Source: a virus
Direction: 5' to 3' (one strand)
Virus record (IMG/VR): IMGVR_UViG_3300033273_000564
Location: 1-28,441 of that record
DNA: 28,441 bases
Part shown: piece by piece, positions 27,429 to 28,441 of the stretch
Numbering within the stretch: the first letter of the stretch is position 1
Layout of the letters: every line of letters starts with the position of its first letter
Notes under the pieces: generated by a model
The model's database searches: none
What the model was told of the DNA's origin: nothing
The model's input: the letters and a program-made list of their open reading frames with translations, nothing else
Program-made: the position numbers and the translations under genes

Positions 27429-28265
27429 ATGAGTAATGTATTAGATTCGGTATTGGCTCAATATGAGAAAAATACCCAAAAAACAGGAAAGAGTTCAGTG
27501 TCTCAAGAAGAGAGGATGAAAAAGTATTTCACAACATATCTTCCTAAAAACACTAAGTCCGGACAGAAAACGGTTCGTATTCTTCCAACCACTGATGGAT
27601 CATCACCATTTAAAGAAGTGTGGTACCATGAGGTTCAAGTTGACGGTAAGTGGACTAAGTTGTACGACCCAGATAAGAATGATAATGAAAGATCACCTCT
27701 TAATGAAGTCTATGAGGAGTTAATGTCAACAGGTAAAGAATCCGATAGAGAATTAGCTAAACAGTACAGAGCAAGAAAATTCTACATCGTAAAAGTTATT
27801 GATCGTGAAAATGAACAAGACGGACCTAAATTCTGGAGATTTAAGGATAATTATAAGCAAGAAGGTATCTTGGATAAAATTATTCCTATTTGGAGAAATA
27901 AGGGTGATATAACAGATACTGAGAAGGGTAGAGACTTGATTGTTGAACTAACTAAAGCAAAAACCCCATCTGGTATAGAATACACTGTTGTTCAGACAAT
28001 AATGTATGATGATCCCACACCACTTAGTGAAGATAGTGATTTGATGAATCAGTGGACAAACGACGAAACGACTTGGTCAGACGTTTATTCCAAAAAACCA
28101 GTAGAGTATCTTGAAGCTATTGCTAGAGGTGAAACACCAGTATGGAGTTCAGACCTAGGTAAGTATGTTTATAACGATAGCGATTCACAGATCACTGAAA
28201 CAAAAGAAGCTGTAAGTGACATTGTTGAAGAAGATTTAGAGGTAGACGAAGAACTACCATTCTAA
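27429..28265 (+). CDS. 32: Single-stranded DNA-binding protein (T4 gp32-like)
   Basis: The 278-residue protein starts MSNVLDSVLAQYEK and contains YLPKNTKSGQKTVRILPTTD, FKEVWYHEVQVDGKW, RKFYIVKVIDRENEQDGPKFWRFKDN and a GIEYTVV strand, the pattern of the gp32 DNA-binding core. T4 gp32 has 301 residues. An acidic C-terminal tail ends EEDLEVDEELPF, like the partner-binding tip of single-strand binding proteins. There is no cysteine, so the zinc site of T4 gp32 is absent. Upstream TTG 27363 would run through the terminator hairpin and is not the start; ATG 27429 has AAGAGA just before it. It coats single-stranded DNA during replication and recombination, and the probable recombinase follows. Confidence 0.88.
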   Translation: MSNVLDSVLAQYEKNTQKTGKSSVSQEERMKKYFTTYLPKNTKSGQKTVRILPTTDGSSPFKEVWYHEVQVDGKWTKLYDPDKNDNERSPLNEVYEELMSTGKESDRELAKQYRARKFYIVKVIDRENEQDGPKFWRFKDNYKQEGILDKIIPIWRNKGDITDTEKGRDLIVELTKAKTPSGIEYTVVQTIMYDDPTPLSEDSDLMNQWTNDETTWSDVYSKKPVEYLEAIARGETPVWSSDLGKYVYNDSDSQITETKEAVSDIVEEDLEVDEELPF

Positions 28266-28277
28266 TTAAAATTTTTT

Positions 28278-28306
28278 GGGGAGGGAAAGTCCCTCCCCTT
28301 TTTTTT
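28278..28306 (+). terminator. Strong rho-independent terminator after the gp32-like gene
   Basis: GGGGAGGGA (28278-28286) and TCCCTCCCC (28290-28298) form a perfect nine-pair GC-rich stem with a three-base loop, followed by eight T residues. It stands out sharply in this AT-rich sequence. Confidence 0.92.
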
Positions 28307-28323
28307 ATTTAATTAATTTAAAA

Positions 28324-28441
28324 ATGGCAATTAAGAAAAAAGATTTTAAGTCGTTGAAGAAAAAATTTTCTTCTTCTGCGAAGTTTAAAGCACAGAGATT
28401 TTTAGATTTAGGATCTGAATTTTTGGATGCGGTTGGAGTTC
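28324..28441 (+). CDS. uvsX: N-terminal fragment of a probable UvsX/RecA-like recombinase (3' end missing)
   Basis: ATG 28324 opens a frame of 39 codons to the window edge: a lysine-rich start (MAIKKKDFKSLKKKF) and then FKAQRFLDLGSEFLDAVGV. This last part resembles the segment just before the ATP-binding core in phage RecA-like (UvsX) proteins, which usually continues into a GPxxGH and Walker A region. The ATP site itself is outside the window. Its place after the gp32-like gene fits, since UvsX works on gp32-coated DNA. The identification rests on a short stretch. Confidence 0.6.
   Translation, partial: MAIKKKDFKSLKKKFSSSAKFKAQRFLDLGSEFLDAVGV

Overview
The window is part of the late (virion) region of a T4-like contractile-tailed phage (myovirus), read almost entirely on the + strand and running into the start of a replication/recombination block. 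The DNA is strongly AT-rich. Most start codons follow A-rich leaders instead of clear Shine-Dalgarno sites, and late-type AT-rich motifs precede many genes. The host cannot be named from this window. The weak Shine-Dalgarno usage and the giant adhesin-like protein would fit a marine Bacteroidota or similar host, but that is inference. No tRNA, CRISPR array, insertion sequence, integrase or attachment site was seen.

Layout. (1) Positions 1-6875 hold the 3' part of a giant cysteine-rich surface or fibre-like protein. It has repeated CC / CY / CxxC modules, two von Willebrand A (VWA)-like domains, a 461-residue Thr/Pro/Gln/Ser stalk and two further cysteine modules at the C-terminus. (2) Positions 6872-7155 hold a 52-aa ribbon-helix-helix-like gene on the minus strand, a terminator-like hairpin and a promoter-like element. 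(3) Positions 7156-11964 hold the tail sheath (gp18), a 45-aa protein, a HAD-superfamily hydrolase and the tail tube (gp19). (4) Positions 11998-14995 hold a terminator that overlaps the next start region, a gp26/gp51-family baseplate protein, an overlapping +1-frame ORF that looks like the second half of a programmed frameshift product, and a tape-measure-like protein. (5) Positions 15035-26461 hold three tightly overlapping genes: a 1577-aa baseplate/tube-initiator-like protein carrying an OmpA-like domain, a gp53/LysM-like wedge protein, and a 2128-aa hub (gp27-like) protein with an extra C-terminal domain. (6) Positions 26505-27343 hold two small unknown proteins. (7) Positions 27429-28441 hold a gp32-like single-strand DNA-binding protein, a strong terminator, and the first 39 codons of a probable UvsX/RecA-like recombinase.

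The genes form a tail assembly line: hub, wedge and tube initiator build the baseplate, the tape measure sets tube length with the help of a chaperone-like pair, the tube polymerises, and the sheath surrounds it. The giant N-terminal protein probably decorates the virion or contacts cells. The most novel points are the candidate +1 frameshift before the tape measure, the VWA/cysteine/TPT giant, the OmpA-like domain inside a baseplate protein, the hub's extra C-terminal domain, and the moron-like genes (HAD cassette, antisense ribbon-helix-helix gene) between structural genes.
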